Shown here in pieces: positions 45,833-55,447 of a DNA stretch of 64,000 nucleotides (the stretch's first letter is position 1; each line of letters starts with the position of its first letter). A program made the position numbers and the translations under genes. The notes below the pieces were generated by a model. It was not told the DNA's origin and did no database searches. It saw nothing but the letters and a program-made list of their open reading frames with translations. The stretch is from JANQPX01 sp041398025 (lineage in GTDB: Bacteria > Pseudomonadota > Alphaproteobacteria > Geminicoccales > Geminicoccaceae): contig JAWKVM010000032.1 in assembly GCA_041398025.1 (NCBI GenBank), forward strand, positions 1-64,000. Direction: 5' to 3'.

Positions 45833-46669
45833 ATGAGCGAAAAACCCTGTATCATCTGCGTCGCGATCACCGGCTCGCTGCCGAGGAAGGAAGACAATCC
45901 GGCCGTGCCGATCACCGTCGACGAGCAGGTGGAGTCGACCCATGAGGCGTTCGAGGCGGGTGCCGCGATCGCCCACTGCCATGTGCGCAATGCCGATCAG
46001 ACCCCGACCTCCGATCCGGAAAAATTCGCGCGCCTGAAGGAAGGCATCGAGAAGCATTGCCCCGGCATGATCGTCCAGCTCTCGACCGGCGGCCGCTCCG
46101 GCTCGGGGCGCGAGCGCGGCGGCATGCTCGGCCTCCGCCCGGACATGGCGTCGCTTTCCGTCGGCTCGAACAACTTTCCGACCCGGGTCTACGAGAACAG
46201 CCCCGATCTGGTCGACTGGCTCGCGGGCGAGATGCGCAGCTACGAGGTCAAGCCCGAGATCGAGGCGTTCGACCTCTCCCACATCCACCAGGCCGCGGCG
46301 ATGAGCCGGGACGGCCGCATCCCGGGCGCGCTCTATGTGCAGTTCGTGATGGGCGTCAAGAACGCCATGCCGGTGGATCGGCCGACCTTCGATTTCTACA
46401 TCGAGACGGTGAAACGTCTCGTCCCGAACGCGGAATGGTGCGCCGCCGGCATCGGCCGCCATCAGATCACCCTGAACGAATGGTGCATCAGGGCGGGCGG
46501 CCACTGCCGCACCGGACTCGAAGACAATGTCCGCCTCGATCGCGAGACGCTCGCACCGTCGAACGCCGCCCTGGTCGAACGCGTCGTCGCGCTTTGCGAG
46601 CAGCACGAAAGACCGATCGCCACGCCTGCGGAGGCACGCCGCATGCTCGGCCTGCGCGCGGCCGCGTGA
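45833..46669 (+). CDS. BKACE-family protein (3-keto-5-aminohexanoate cleavage-like)
   Basis: 278 residues of the TIM-barrel, zinc-dependent beta-keto acid cleavage family. HCHVRN holds two of the metal His, and the residues before it (EAFEAGAAIA) and EAFDLSHIHQ are typical. It condenses a beta-keto acid with acetyl-CoA; the specific substrate varies between subfamilies and is not evident. A GTG just before this ATG is an alternative start. GAGGAAGG lies upstream. Its neighbours include inositol-type genes, but no pathway is proven. Confidence 0.9.
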   Translation: MSEKPCIICVAITGSLPRKEDNPAVPITVDEQVESTHEAFEAGAAIAHCHVRNADQTPTSDPEKFARLKEGIEKHCPGMIVQLSTGGRSGSGRERGGMLGLRPDMASLSVGSNNFPTRVYENSPDLVDWLAGEMRSYEVKPEIEAFDLSHIHQAAAMSRDGRIPGALYVQFVMGVKNAMPVDRPTFDFYIETVKRLVPNAEWCAAGIGRHQITLNEWCIRAGGHCRTGLEDNVRLDRETLAPSNAALVERVVALCEQHERPIATPAEARRMLGLRAAA

Positions 46670-46719
46670 TCGAGCGGCCCCGGACCATCACGCAGCCCGG
46701 AGGCTAGAGCGCGCCGGCG

Positions 46720-47619
46720 TCAGCCCACGACCTCGTAGCCGGCCGCCGCCATGACCCGCAGCAGCTCCTTGTGGCCGATCCTGGCCATCTCCAGGGGCGG
46801 GCTCGTCACCGGATCCTGCTCGGCCTCGACCACGAACCAGCCTTCGTAGCCGTAGGAGGCGAGCCGCTTGACGATAGTCTCGAAGTCGAGCGAGCCGTCG
46901 CCGGGCACGGTGAAGGCGCCCTCGATGACCGCATCCAGAAAACTTTCCGTCGAGCGGTCCAGGCCGTCGATCACGTCCCGGCGCACGTCCTTGGTGTGCA
47001 CGTGGGCGATGCGCGCGTGGTGCTTGTCGATGACGCGCAGCACGTCGCCGCCGGCAAAGGCCATGTGGCCGGCATCGTAGAGCAGCGCCAGGCCCTCGCC
47101 CGAATGCCGCATCAGCAGATCGAGCTCCTCCTCGGTCTCGATGGGTGCTGCCATGTGGTGGTGATAGGCGAGCGGCATGCCCTGATCCGCGCACCATTCG
47201 CCGAACGCCGTCATCGTCCGGCCATAGGCCCTGATCTGCTCCTCGTCGAGCCGGTGCTTGGTGGCGAGCGGTGCTGCCCGATCACCCTGGATGGTGCCGG
47301 CGGTCTCGCCATAGACGATGCAGGGCGCCCCCACCGCCTTGAACAGCGCCATCTGGTCGGCGATCCGATCCTTCTCCGCCTCGATGTCGCCCTCGAGCAG
47401 CAGGCCGGAGAACCAGCCGCCGCACACGCTCATGCCGTGCCGCTGCAGGATCGGGCCGAGCACGTCGGCATCCATCGGAAAGCGGCGGCCGGTCTCCATG
47501 CCGGTGAAGCCGGCCTCGCGCGCCTGCGACAGGCATTCCTCCAGCGAGACGTCGTCGCTGAGCTCGGCCAGATCGTCGTTCCACCAGGCGATCGGCGCGA
47601 TGCCGAGTTTGGCTTTCAT
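46720..47619 (-). CDS. iolE: Myo-inosose-2 dehydratase (IolE)
   Basis: 299 residues, a TIM-barrel of the xylose-isomerase-like superfamily. It starts KLGIAPIAWWNDD and has YHHHMAAPIETEEELD, LYDAGHMAFAGGD and HVHTKDVR. The Glu/Asp/His/Glu metal ligands appear in place, with Glu in WFVVEAEQDP. It converts 2-keto-myo-inositol to a diketo product in inositol catabolism. It is divergent from a Gfo/Idh/MocA gene, a usual partner, though no further iol genes lie here. Confidence 0.88.
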   Translation of the reverse strand: MKAKLGIAPIAWWNDDLAELSDDVSLEECLSQAREAGFTGMETGRRFPMDADVLGPILQRHGMSVCGGWFSGLLLEGDIEAEKDRIADQMALFKAVGAPCIVYGETAGTIQGDRAAPLATKHRLDEEQIRAYGRTMTAFGEWCADQGMPLAYHHHMAAPIETEEELDLLMRHSGEGLALLYDAGHMAFAGGDVLRVIDKHHARIAHVHTKDVRRDVIDGLDRSTESFLDAVIEGAFTVPGDGSLDFETIVKRLASYGYEGWFVVEAEQDPVTSPPLEMARIGHKELLRVMAAAGYEVVG

Positions 47620-47785
47620 CGAATTGATGCTCCTTCATGCGGCGCCCCGGCCTGGCAGCAGCATCGTCCCGGCACAAATCGCCGCCACGTCATGCGAACG
47701 GTACCCTGCCCTATCGAGCCCCTCGGCCGACCGGTGTATCATAATGGCGATATGGACATTGACAACGAACGGAGAGCGGACGTCG

Positions 47786-48910
47786 ATGGCAAGCGGCAAG
47801 CCCAAACTCAAGATCGGCCTGATCGGCACCGGCTTCATGGGGAAAACCCATGTGTTCGGCTTCGCCGCCGCCCAGCGGGTGTTCGATCTGCCCTATGAGA
47901 TCGTCCTGCACACGGTCGCCGATCAGACCGACGCGCTCGCCGCCAACGCCGCGCATGCGCTCGGCTTCGACAAGGCGAGCGGCGACTGGATGACCCTGAT
48001 CGCCGATCCCGAAATCGACGTGATCGACATCACCGCCCCGAACGCCCTGCACAAACGGATGGCGCTCGAAGCGATCACCGCCGGCAAGCATGTCTATTGC
48101 GAAAAGCCGCTCGCGCCGCTCGCCGACGACGCGCGCGCGATGGCGGACGCCGCCGAGCGTGCAGGCGTCAAGACCCAGGTCGGCTTCAACTATCTCTGCA
48201 ACCCCATGCTCGCGCACGCGCGCGCGCTGATCCAGAGCGGCGAGCTCGGCGAGATCCGGGGCTATCGCGGCATCCACGCCGAAGACTACATGATGGATGC
48301 GGACAGCCCCTACACCTTCCGCCACGATCCCGCGGGCGGCGGGGCGCTGGCCGATATCGGCAGCCATGCGCTCGCGACCGCGGAATATCTGCTCGGCCCG
48401 ATCGAGCGGGTGATGGGAGACTGCGTCACTGCGATCGCCAGCCGCCCGGACGGCAAGGGCGGCCGCCGGCCGATCGAGGTCGACGACATCGGCCGTGCCT
48501 TCCTGCGCTTCGCCAACGGCGCCAGCGGCAGCGTCGAGGCCAACTGGATCGCGACCGGCCGCAAGATGCAGCACGATTTCGAGGTCTACGGCACCAAGGG
48601 GGCACTGACCTTCACCCAGGAGCGTTTCAACGAGCTGCATGTCTACGACGTCCGTGACAAGGCTGGCCTGCGCGGATTTCGGCGCATCGAGGCCGGCCCG
48701 GAGCACGCGCCCTACGGCCTGTTCTGCGTCGCACCCGGCCATCAGCTCGGCTTCAACGACCTGAAGGCGATCGAGGTCGCGGGCTATCTGAACGCGATCG
48801 CCGGCAAGGCCGAGGAGCCCTTCAACTTCCGCAAGGGCCAGCGCATCCAGACCCTGGTCGAGACCATCCAGCGCTCGTCGAAGGAGGGCGCCTGGCTCGC
48901 GGTCGGCTGA
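47786..48910 (+). CDS. Gfo/Idh/MocA family oxidoreductase
   Basis: A 374-residue NAD(P)-dependent dehydrogenase. The GLIGTGFMGKTH loop is near the N-terminus, CEKPLA is the catalytic-Lys motif and DIGSHALATAEYL the third signature. It is similar to inositol/scyllo-inositol dehydrogenases, in line with the divergent iolE. The ATG at 47786 has GGAGAG upstream. The frame is open far upstream, but that part is only the shadow of iolE. Confidence 0.93.
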   Translation: MASGKPKLKIGLIGTGFMGKTHVFGFAAAQRVFDLPYEIVLHTVADQTDALAANAAHALGFDKASGDWMTLIADPEIDVIDITAPNALHKRMALEAITAGKHVYCEKPLAPLADDARAMADAAERAGVKTQVGFNYLCNPMLAHARALIQSGELGEIRGYRGIHAEDYMMDADSPYTFRHDPAGGGALADIGSHALATAEYLLGPIERVMGDCVTAIASRPDGKGGRRPIEVDDIGRAFLRFANGASGSVEANWIATGRKMQHDFEVYGTKGALTFTQERFNELHVYDVRDKAGLRGFRRIEAGPEHAPYGLFCVAPGHQLGFNDLKAIEVAGYLNAIAGKAEEPFNFRKGQRIQTLVETIQRSSKEGAWLAVG

Positions 48911-49035
48911 GGCCGCGGCGCGTTCACAGGCGTCATGCACCGGACGGCATCGTCATGGCGCCCCAACATGGCGCCGAGCGGGCATAGCCGTCGTTCACGC
49001 TTGTCATCCGGCGAAGCCCGGTCTAACTCCACGCC

Positions 49036-49497
49036 ATGACGACCACCGACATATCAGGCCTGACCCAGCTCGGCAGCAGGGTCGAGCCGCCGGCGGATCC
49101 GGAATCCGCCCTGCTCGAGCGCGTGCCGAACTCCCAGGCCGACGTGACCTGCCTGGTGCGCTTCACCGCTCCCGAGTTCACCTCGCTCTGTCCGATGACC
49201 GGCCAGCCCGACTTCGCGCATGTCGTGATCGACTACGTCCCGGACCTGTGGCTGGTGGAGTCGAAGTCGCTGAAGCTCTATCTCGGCTCCTTTCGCAATC
49301 ACGGCGCCTTTCACGAGGACTGCACGATCGGCATCGGCAAGAAGCTGATCCAGGCGATCGAGCCCCGCTGGCTGCGCATCGGCGGCTACTGGTATCCGCG
49401 CGGCGGCATGCCGATCGACGTCTTCTGGCAGACCGGCGCGCCGCCGGACGGCCTCTGGCTCCCCGACCAGAACGTCGCCCCCTATCGCGGCCGGTGA
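49036..49497 (+). CDS. queF: NADPH-dependent 7-cyano-7-deazaguanine reductase (QueF)
   Basis: A 153-residue unimodular QueF reducing preQ0 to preQ1 in queuosine synthesis. The catalytic Cys is in TSLCPMTGQPDF, and the QueF motif ESKSLKLYL lies about 29 residues later. The length fits the short type I enzyme. I saw no preQ1 riboswitch in the 125 bases upstream. Confidence 0.96.
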   Translation: MTTTDISGLTQLGSRVEPPADPESALLERVPNSQADVTCLVRFTAPEFTSLCPMTGQPDFAHVVIDYVPDLWLVESKSLKLYLGSFRNHGAFHEDCTIGIGKKLIQAIEPRWLRIGGYWYPRGGMPIDVFWQTGAPPDGLWLPDQNVAPYRGR

Positions 49498-49573
49498 GTG
49501 ACGCGGTCACCGCGCTTTGACCCGGCCACCTCGATGCGACCCGGTCACCTCGCCGACGTCCCCTGCAGTCGCC

Positions 49574-51907
49574 TCAGGCGCCCTGACGTCTGCCGGTCAG
49601 CGGCGGCTGGCTAAAGGCCTTGACCCTGGGGGCCGTGTCATCATAGCGCTCCACCTCGACCAGGCAGCTATGGGCGCTGGTGCCCTGCGCGAGCGTCGAG
49701 GTGCCGAGGTCCCGGGTCAGGACGTTGGGATTGCCATGCACGTCGAGGCTCTGCGCCTCCGTCGGGTTCTCGGGATCGAACCAGGCGCCGGTCGGCAGCA
49801 CCACCACGCCCGGGCGAACCCTGTCGGTGACGATCGCGCCGGCAAGCGTGGCGCCGCGGTCGTTGAACACGCGCACGATGTCGCCATCGGCGATGTTTCT
49901 CAGGGCCGCATCCTCGGGATGCAGGCGCAGCGCTTCCCGGCCACCGATCTTGGCCTTGAGGCTGGTCCTGCCGAAGTCGTACTGGCTGTGCAGGCGGGTC
50001 ACCGGCTGGTTCGAGTTCAGCGCCAGCGGGAAGCGCTCCGAGCGCGCGCTGCCGATGAATTCCCGCTTCTCGAACCACATCGGATGGCCCTTGCAGTCGG
50101 CGAGACCGAACGACGCGAGGCGTTCCGAAAAGATCTCGACCTTGCCCGACGGCGTGCCGAGCGGCGCCCCCTCCGGATCGGCGCGAAAGCGCTCCAGGGT
50201 GAAGGTCTTGTCGGCGACCTGACCAGGATCGATCCGAAACACGCCGCCTTCCCAAAAGGCCGAAAAATCAGGGAGGTCGATTCGATGCTCGGCGGCGCGC
50301 TGCACGGTCACCTTCCAGAGATGCTCGATCCACGCATGCGGCGTGCGCCCCTCGGTGAAGCGCTCGGCGAAACCCAGGCGTTCGGCGAGGCCGGAGAAAA
50401 TCGCGTAGTCGTCACGTGCTTCCTCGAAGGGATCGAGTGCCTGGTGCATCGGCGAGCCATAGAGCTCCGAGGTTCCCCAGGAAAAATCCTCGCGCTCGAG
50501 CGCCGTGGTCGCCGGCAGCACGATGTCCGCATGGCGCGCGGTCGCGGTCCAGAACGGATCGTTGACGATGATCGTCTCCGGCCGGGCGAAGGCTTGCCGC
50601 AACCGGTTCAGATCCTGGTGGTGATGAAACGGATTGCCGCCGGCCCAATAGACCAGGCGGATGTCGGGATAGGTCAGCGTTTGCCCGTCGAAGGGAAAAT
50701 CCGTGCCCGGGTTCAGCAGCATGTCGGCGATGCGCGCCACCGGGATGAAGGTCTTGACCGGGTTCCTGCCCTGCTCGAAGGCGCCGACCTTGAACGGCAG
50801 CGCCTTGCGGCCGGCAAAGCCGAAATTGTGGATGCAGCCATAGCCGTAGCCCACGCCCTGGCCCTTCCGACCGAGATTGCCGAGCATGGCGCCGAGCACC
50901 GCGATCATCCAATAGGGCTGATCACCGTTCTCGGTGCGCTGCAGGGACCAGCTGATCGACAGCAGGCAGGGCTCCGCCGCCATGCGCCGCGCGAGCGCAC
51001 GGATGCGCTCCGCCTCGATGTCACAGAGCGCCGCCGCCCAGTCCGCATCCTTGGCGACACCATCGCTCTCGCCGAGCAGATAGGGGAGAAAGCGCTCATA
51101 GCCGACGCAGTGGGAGGCGAGAAACGCCTGGTCGTGCAGCCCTTCGCTGTGCAGCGTAAAAGCGAGGCCGAGCATGAGTGCGACATCGGCGTTCGGCCGG
51201 ATCGGCAGCCATTCGGCCTCGATGAAGTCGGCGACATCGTCCCGGACCGGGCTGATGCAGACGACGTCGACGCCTGCCGCCTTCAGCCGCTCCAGCTGAT
51301 CATGGGCGGTGTGGTCGCCGATGCCGCCCTGGTTGATCTGGGTGTTCTTCATCGAAATGCCGCCGAAGCTGACCACCAGCCTGGCATTGGCGATCACGTC
51401 CTCGATCGTCGGCGCTTCCATCATCAGCTGCAGCGACGGCACGCCGAGCACATGCGGGATGATCACCGAGGCCGTGCCGGTGGAGTAGGAGTTCACCGAG
51501 TAGACATAGCCGCCGAGCTGGTTGAGGAAGCGGTGCAGCTGGCTTTGGGAATGGTGAAAACGCCCGGCGCTCGCCCAGCCGTAGGACCCGCCGAAGATCG
51601 CCTCATTGCCATGCTCCGCGACGGTCGTCTTCAGCGCGTCTGCGGCCAGGTCCAGCGCCTCGTCCCAGGGCACGGTGACGAAGGGCTCGGCACCGCGCCT
51701 GCTGCCATCGCTCCGGCCCGGCCGTTTGAGATAGCCTTCACGGACGCTGGGTTTGTGGATGCGGCAGCCGCGATCCTGCGCATCCAGCAGCGACTGGCCG
51801 ATCGGCGAGGGGTGAGCGTCATTGCCGGCAGGACGAACCGCGCTCAGCCGCCCTTCCCTGACCTCGACCTGGTAATTGCCCCAATGCGTGCTGGTGGGAA
51901 GCCACAT
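49574..51907 (-). CDS. Molybdopterin oxidoreductase, BisC/DMSO-reductase type
   Basis: 777 residues of the DMSO/TMAO/biotin-sulfoxide reductase family. YSVNSYSTGTASVIIPHVLG near 135-155 supplies the Ser that ligates molybdenum in this subfamily. The bis-MGD-binding blocks GGNPFHHHQDLN and LNSNQPVTRLHSQYD are present. There is no twin-arginine signal and no N-terminal iron-sulphur Cys set, so it is probably cytoplasmic like BisC, which repairs biotin sulfoxide and free Met sulfoxide. No TorD-like chaperone is adjacent. Confidence 0.93.
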   Translation of the reverse strand: MWLPTSTHWGNYQVEVREGRLSAVRPAGNDAHPSPIGQSLLDAQDRGCRIHKPSVREGYLKRPGRSDGSRRGAEPFVTVPWDEALDLAADALKTTVAEHGNEAIFGGSYGWASAGRFHHSQSQLHRFLNQLGGYVYSVNSYSTGTASVIIPHVLGVPSLQLMMEAPTIEDVIANARLVVSFGGISMKNTQINQGGIGDHTAHDQLERLKAAGVDVVCISPVRDDVADFIEAEWLPIRPNADVALMLGLAFTLHSEGLHDQAFLASHCVGYERFLPYLLGESDGVAKDADWAAALCDIEAERIRALARRMAAEPCLLSISWSLQRTENGDQPYWMIAVLGAMLGNLGRKGQGVGYGYGCIHNFGFAGRKALPFKVGAFEQGRNPVKTFIPVARIADMLLNPGTDFPFDGQTLTYPDIRLVYWAGGNPFHHHQDLNRLRQAFARPETIIVNDPFWTATARHADIVLPATTALEREDFSWGTSELYGSPMHQALDPFEEARDDYAIFSGLAERLGFAERFTEGRTPHAWIEHLWKVTVQRAAEHRIDLPDFSAFWEGGVFRIDPGQVADKTFTLERFRADPEGAPLGTPSGKVEIFSERLASFGLADCKGHPMWFEKREFIGSARSERFPLALNSNQPVTRLHSQYDFGRTSLKAKIGGREALRLHPEDAALRNIADGDIVRVFNDRGATLAGAIVTDRVRPGVVVLPTGAWFDPENPTEAQSLDVHGNPNVLTRDLGTSTLAQGTSAHSCLVEVERYDDTAPRVKAFSQPPLTGRRQGA

Positions 51908-52197
51908 GGCCGCCTCTCCTGCTGATCTCGACCCATGTCAGAAGACCATCATTGCAGGAATATAGCTACGGCAGAGACGCGCGCATTCCGGCATCGTCAT
52001 GGCGATAACCGCCTGTCCGGCCAGCCGATGACTCCAGGAGCGTCGGGCCCATACCTGGATACCATCATACTCGCCGATGGCCCTATTCTACGCTCGGCCT
52101 TGCTGAAACCGAAAAGTAGGCGTAATTCTGCCGACAAGCAAAGGATCGAATGAGAGCAGGTCAAGCTCCATCTAACCAAATAAGCTGGAGGAGCCCA

Positions 52198-53163
52198 ATG
52201 GTCGCATGGCAGCGAAAGGCGCCATGCCTGCATGTCGTGCTGGTGATGCTGCTGACCCTTCTGGTCGGTGCAAGGGAGCCTTCGGCGCAGCAGCAGGAAC
52301 TGGTGAATGGCGGCACGGTCGGGCTGATCATCGATTCCGCGGAGAGTTCGGATGTGGAGCTGGCATCCGATCTCGTGGCCGCTCTCAACGATGGCTACAA
52401 AATGCGCGTTCTGCCGGTGCTCGGCCAGGGCTCGGTGCGCAATGTCGAAGACCTCCTTTATCTGCGCGGGATCGACGTCGCTCTGGTCCAGGCGGATGTC
52501 CTCGACTTCTATCGCGGCATAGGCACCCTTCCCGAAATTGGCGAGCGCATCCGCTACATCGCCAAGCTGGCCAACGAGGAAGTCCATGTCCTGGCGAGAC
52601 AGGAGGTCGCGAGCGTTCAGGATCTCGACGGCCGCCGGGTCAATTTCGGCGTCGAAGGCAGCGGCAGCTTCCTGACCGCCGGCATCCTGCTGGACCGGCT
52701 CGGCATCGATGTCAATGTCACCTCCTTTCCGCTGCCGAAGGCGCTGAAGGAGATCGAGGAGGGCACGATCGACGCCCTGATCGTGGTCGGGGCAGCGCCG
52801 ATCGGACGGCTGCGTCAGCTTGACCACGACAACGGTCTGCATCTCCTGCCGATTCCGGATGCCGGCCTCGGCGACAGCTATCAGCCGGCCGAGATCGCTG
52901 CCGGGGACTACCCCGACCTGCTGGAGCCGGGCACCGTGGTCAAGACCGTGGCCGTCGCCAAGATCCTGACGGCCTTCAACTGGCCGGAAGGCCACCCCCG
53001 AGGCGACAAGGTCAAGCGGTTCGTCGACAGCCTGTTCGCGAACATCGATCGTCTGGCGAGACCACCCTTTCATCCGAAATGGCGCGAGGTCGACCTTCTG
53101 GCCTCCCTGCCGGGATGGGAGCGTCTGTCAGTGGCCGAAACGCTGGTCGCCGAGCACCGATAG
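52198..53163 (+). CDS. TAXI-family TRAP transporter solute-binding protein
   Basis: 321 residues, exported (PCLHVVLVMLLTLLVGA, cleavage near AQQ). The body follows the TAXI fold: IDVALVQADVLDFYRG, then LDGRRVNFGVEGSGSFLTAG and EEGTIDALIVVGAAPIG. GGAGGAG lies 5 bases before the ATG. No TRAP permease genes are in the window, so it may serve a distant permease or act as a sensor. A Calx-beta protein follows 56 bases later. Confidence 0.85.
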   Translation: MVAWQRKAPCLHVVLVMLLTLLVGAREPSAQQQELVNGGTVGLIIDSAESSDVELASDLVAALNDGYKMRVLPVLGQGSVRNVEDLLYLRGIDVALVQADVLDFYRGIGTLPEIGERIRYIAKLANEEVHVLARQEVASVQDLDGRRVNFGVEGSGSFLTAGILLDRLGIDVNVTSFPLPKALKEIEEGTIDALIVVGAAPIGRLRQLDHDNGLHLLPIPDAGLGDSYQPAEIAAGDYPDLLEPGTVVKTVAVAKILTAFNWPEGHPRGDKVKRFVDSLFANIDRLARPPFHPKWREVDLLASLPGWERLSVAETLVAEHR

Positions 53164-53219
53164 CCCGGCATCGCGGAAGGCATGACGGAGCAGGCGGGCT
53201 CTGACTTGAGAGGAGTGAC

Positions 53220-54113
53220 ATGCAGGATTGTTTCCTTGACCTCCGACGGCACCGGGCGGGCAGGGTGTTCGGTCGAGCCCTCGTCGCCGGGATATTGACG
53301 ATGGGATTCGCCGCGCCGCCGGTTCTGGCGGCCGGCGAGGAGCTGGAAACGCTCATCCTCAATCGTGGCCGGACCTTCATCGGCAGGATCGTCGATGCCA
53401 ATCGCAACACGGTTGCGATCCGCAACGCAGCGGGCCTTCCCGAGATCGTGCGTGCCGACGACATCCAGACGGTGTTCATTCCGGCGAAAAATCCGGAGGA
53501 CAAGCCCTTCTTCGGCAGCTTCGTCGACTGGAAGGACGGCGTCTATCAGCTCAACATCAATTTCGAGCTGGTGCGGGTCAAAGACGGCGTCATGCTGGGC
53601 GAGCCCGAGCCCATTGCACCGGCCAAGCCGGCGCCGGCCGACGTCGTGCGCCCTGTTGCGCGCCCCTCCGAACCCATTGCCGAGCCGCCCTCCGATGCGA
53701 CGCCGACGGTCCCGGTGGCCGTGGCTGCGGCCGAGCCGACCGCGCCGGCAGCGGAGCCCGCGGCACCGGCCGGAGCGACGTTCTCGCTCCTGATCGAAGG
53801 CAGCAAGACCGATGAGGGCGCTGCTGGCGGCATGACCTATCATCTGACCCTGTCCGGCCCGCTGGAGCAGCCCTTCTATCTGGCCTACAGCACCCTGGAC
53901 GGCAGCGCGCGCGCCGGCGAGGACTATCAGCCCGTGCGCGACGTCCTGATCATCCCTGCCGGCGAGCAGCGTGCCGCGTTCAGCATCGCGCTGATCGACG
54001 ATGATCAGGCCGAGCAGGACGAAACCTTCACGCTCAGCGTCGGCGCCAGCAATCGCTCGGTCGAGATCGACAGGAGCCGGCTGGAAAGCGTGATCGTCGA
54101 CAATGACCGATGA
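53220..54113 (+). CDS. Exported Calx-beta domain protein
   Basis: 297 residues. A signal peptide (LVAGILTMGFAAPPVLAAG) is followed by a small beta domain (residues 40-130). Then comes a long Pro/Ala/Glu linker (about 130-190) and a Calx-beta domain (LDGSARAGEDYQPV, IPAGEQRAAFSIALIDDDQA) with acidic calcium-site residues. It probably binds calcium at the cell surface or in the periplasm. It sits between two TRAP solute-binding protein genes in apparent cotranscription. Confidence 0.82.
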   Translation: MQDCFLDLRRHRAGRVFGRALVAGILTMGFAAPPVLAAGEELETLILNRGRTFIGRIVDANRNTVAIRNAAGLPEIVRADDIQTVFIPAKNPEDKPFFGSFVDWKDGVYQLNINFELVRVKDGVMLGEPEPIAPAKPAPADVVRPVARPSEPIAEPPSDATPTVPVAVAAAEPTAPAAEPAAPAGATFSLLIEGSKTDEGAAGGMTYHLTLSGPLEQPFYLAYSTLDGSARAGEDYQPVRDVLIIPAGEQRAAFSIALIDDDQAEQDETFTLSVGASNRSVEIDRSRLESVIVDNDR

Positions 54114-54179
54114 ACGGTGAGTGAAGAACGGCGACTGATGAGCGGCGCGACCGACAGGTCATCATTCGGGAGACATATC

Positions 54180-55217
54180 ATGGCCTCATGGCCCCGCATC
54201 GCGGCCGCAGCTCTCGGTCTTGCGGCCGCGCTGTCCCAGCCCTGCCCCGGCTTCGCCCAGGAGGTGACGCTGGATATCCACCATCTTCTGAGCTCGAGAG
54301 CGCCTGCGCAGGTCGCGTTCCTCGAGCCCTGGGCGCGGCGGATCGAGACGCAGTCGGACGGGCGGATCGCCATCGACATCTATCCGGACATGGAGCTCGG
54401 CGGTCAGCCCCAGCAGCTCTACGATCAGGTGGTCCAAGGCAGGGTCGACATCGCCTGGACCGTCTCCGGCTACACGCCGGGCAAGTTTCCGCGCACCGAG
54501 GTCTTCGAGCTGCCCTTCATCCACGAAAAGAATGCCGTCGCCACCAATCTCGCCATCCAGGACGTCTTCGATCCCTACCTGGCCGAGGACTACACCGAAG
54601 TTCATCCTCTCCTGGTCCACGTGCATGCGGGACAGGCCTTCGACAGCGCCGGGCAGCCGGTGCGCTCGCTCGACGACCTCAAGGGGCTGCGCTTCCGCAC
54701 GCCCACGCGCACCGGCGGCTGGATGCTGGAGGCGTTCGGGGCAAAAAGTGTCGGCATGCCGGTGCCGGCGCTGCCGCTGGCCCTGGACAAGGACATCGTC
54801 GACGGCGCCGTGATCCCCTACGAGATCTTCCCGCCGCTCAGGCTGCAGGAGCATGTCAGCGCCGTGACCGTCGGGCATGACGACCGGCGCTTCGGCACCG
54901 CGGTCTTCATCTTCATCATGAACAAGCAGGTCTATGAGGGCCTGCCGCCCGATCTCAGGCAGGTGATCGACGCGAACAGCGGCCGCAATCTCGCTGCTGA
55001 TATCGGGCAGGTCTGGATGGATGTCGAAACCAAGGCGTCGCAGTTCATCGAGACATCCGGCGTCGAGATGATCGAGCTGTCGGCAGAGGAGACCGACCGC
55101 CTGCAACGCGCGAGCGAGCCGGTGATCGACCGCTGGATCGACGATGTCGCAAGCCGCGGCATCGACGGCCGGCAGCTGGTGCAGGCCGCGAAAGAGGCGA
55201 TCAGCCGCCACCAGTAG
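54180..55217 (+). CDS. DctP-family TRAP transporter solute-binding protein
   Basis: 345 residues with a signal peptide (IAAAALGLAAALSQPCPGFA). The DctP fold shows IETQSDGRIAIDIYPDMELG near the start, IPYEIFPPLRLQEH, and the carboxylate-binding Arg in LKGLRFRTPTRTGG. GGGAG lies upstream of this ATG; a GTG at 54117 is a weaker alternative. No permease subunits follow. Confidence 0.9.
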   Translation: MASWPRIAAAALGLAAALSQPCPGFAQEVTLDIHHLLSSRAPAQVAFLEPWARRIETQSDGRIAIDIYPDMELGGQPQQLYDQVVQGRVDIAWTVSGYTPGKFPRTEVFELPFIHEKNAVATNLAIQDVFDPYLAEDYTEVHPLLVHVHAGQAFDSAGQPVRSLDDLKGLRFRTPTRTGGWMLEAFGAKSVGMPVPALPLALDKDIVDGAVIPYEIFPPLRLQEHVSAVTVGHDDRRFGTAVFIFIMNKQVYEGLPPDLRQVIDANSGRNLAADIGQVWMDVETKASQFIETSGVEMIELSAEETDRLQRASEPVIDRWIDDVASRGIDGRQLVQAAKEAISRHQ

Positions 55218-55222
55218 GTGGG

Positions 55223-55250
55223 TGGCGTGGCCACCTCATGGACTTGCCGT
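55223..55250. repeat. Dispersed hairpin repeat, copy D
   Basis: GGTGGCGTGGCCACC followed by TCATGGACTTG lies directly after the DctP gene. It is nearly identical to the copy at 61820-61850. In the 230-base gap after it there is also a perfect palindrome TGAGTCGACTCA at 55425-55436. Confidence 0.65.
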
Positions 55251-55447
55251 GGCACGTGGGTCGGTCGGCGCCACCGGTTGCGGGGTCGTGTTCCGACATC
55301 AAAGCTGACATGACTGGATCGTACCAGGAGCTGCCGCCAGCGTTGCTTCCACACCTGCTTCATTTTTGCAAATATCAGCCAGTTGGCGGCGACTAGCTCT
55401 TGTGTAGTTTCACCTCAAAACTAGTGAGTCGACTCATGGAGGTTCAT

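Noticed and set aside
48911..49035. preQ1 riboswitch in front of queF
   Set aside because: The short leader lacks the stem plus A-rich tail expected for that riboswitch class.
49517..51925. 802-residue open frame on the plus strand
   Set aside because: It is the antisense shadow of the molybdopterin oxidoreductase gene, which has family motifs throughout; the shadow has none and only reflects high GC.
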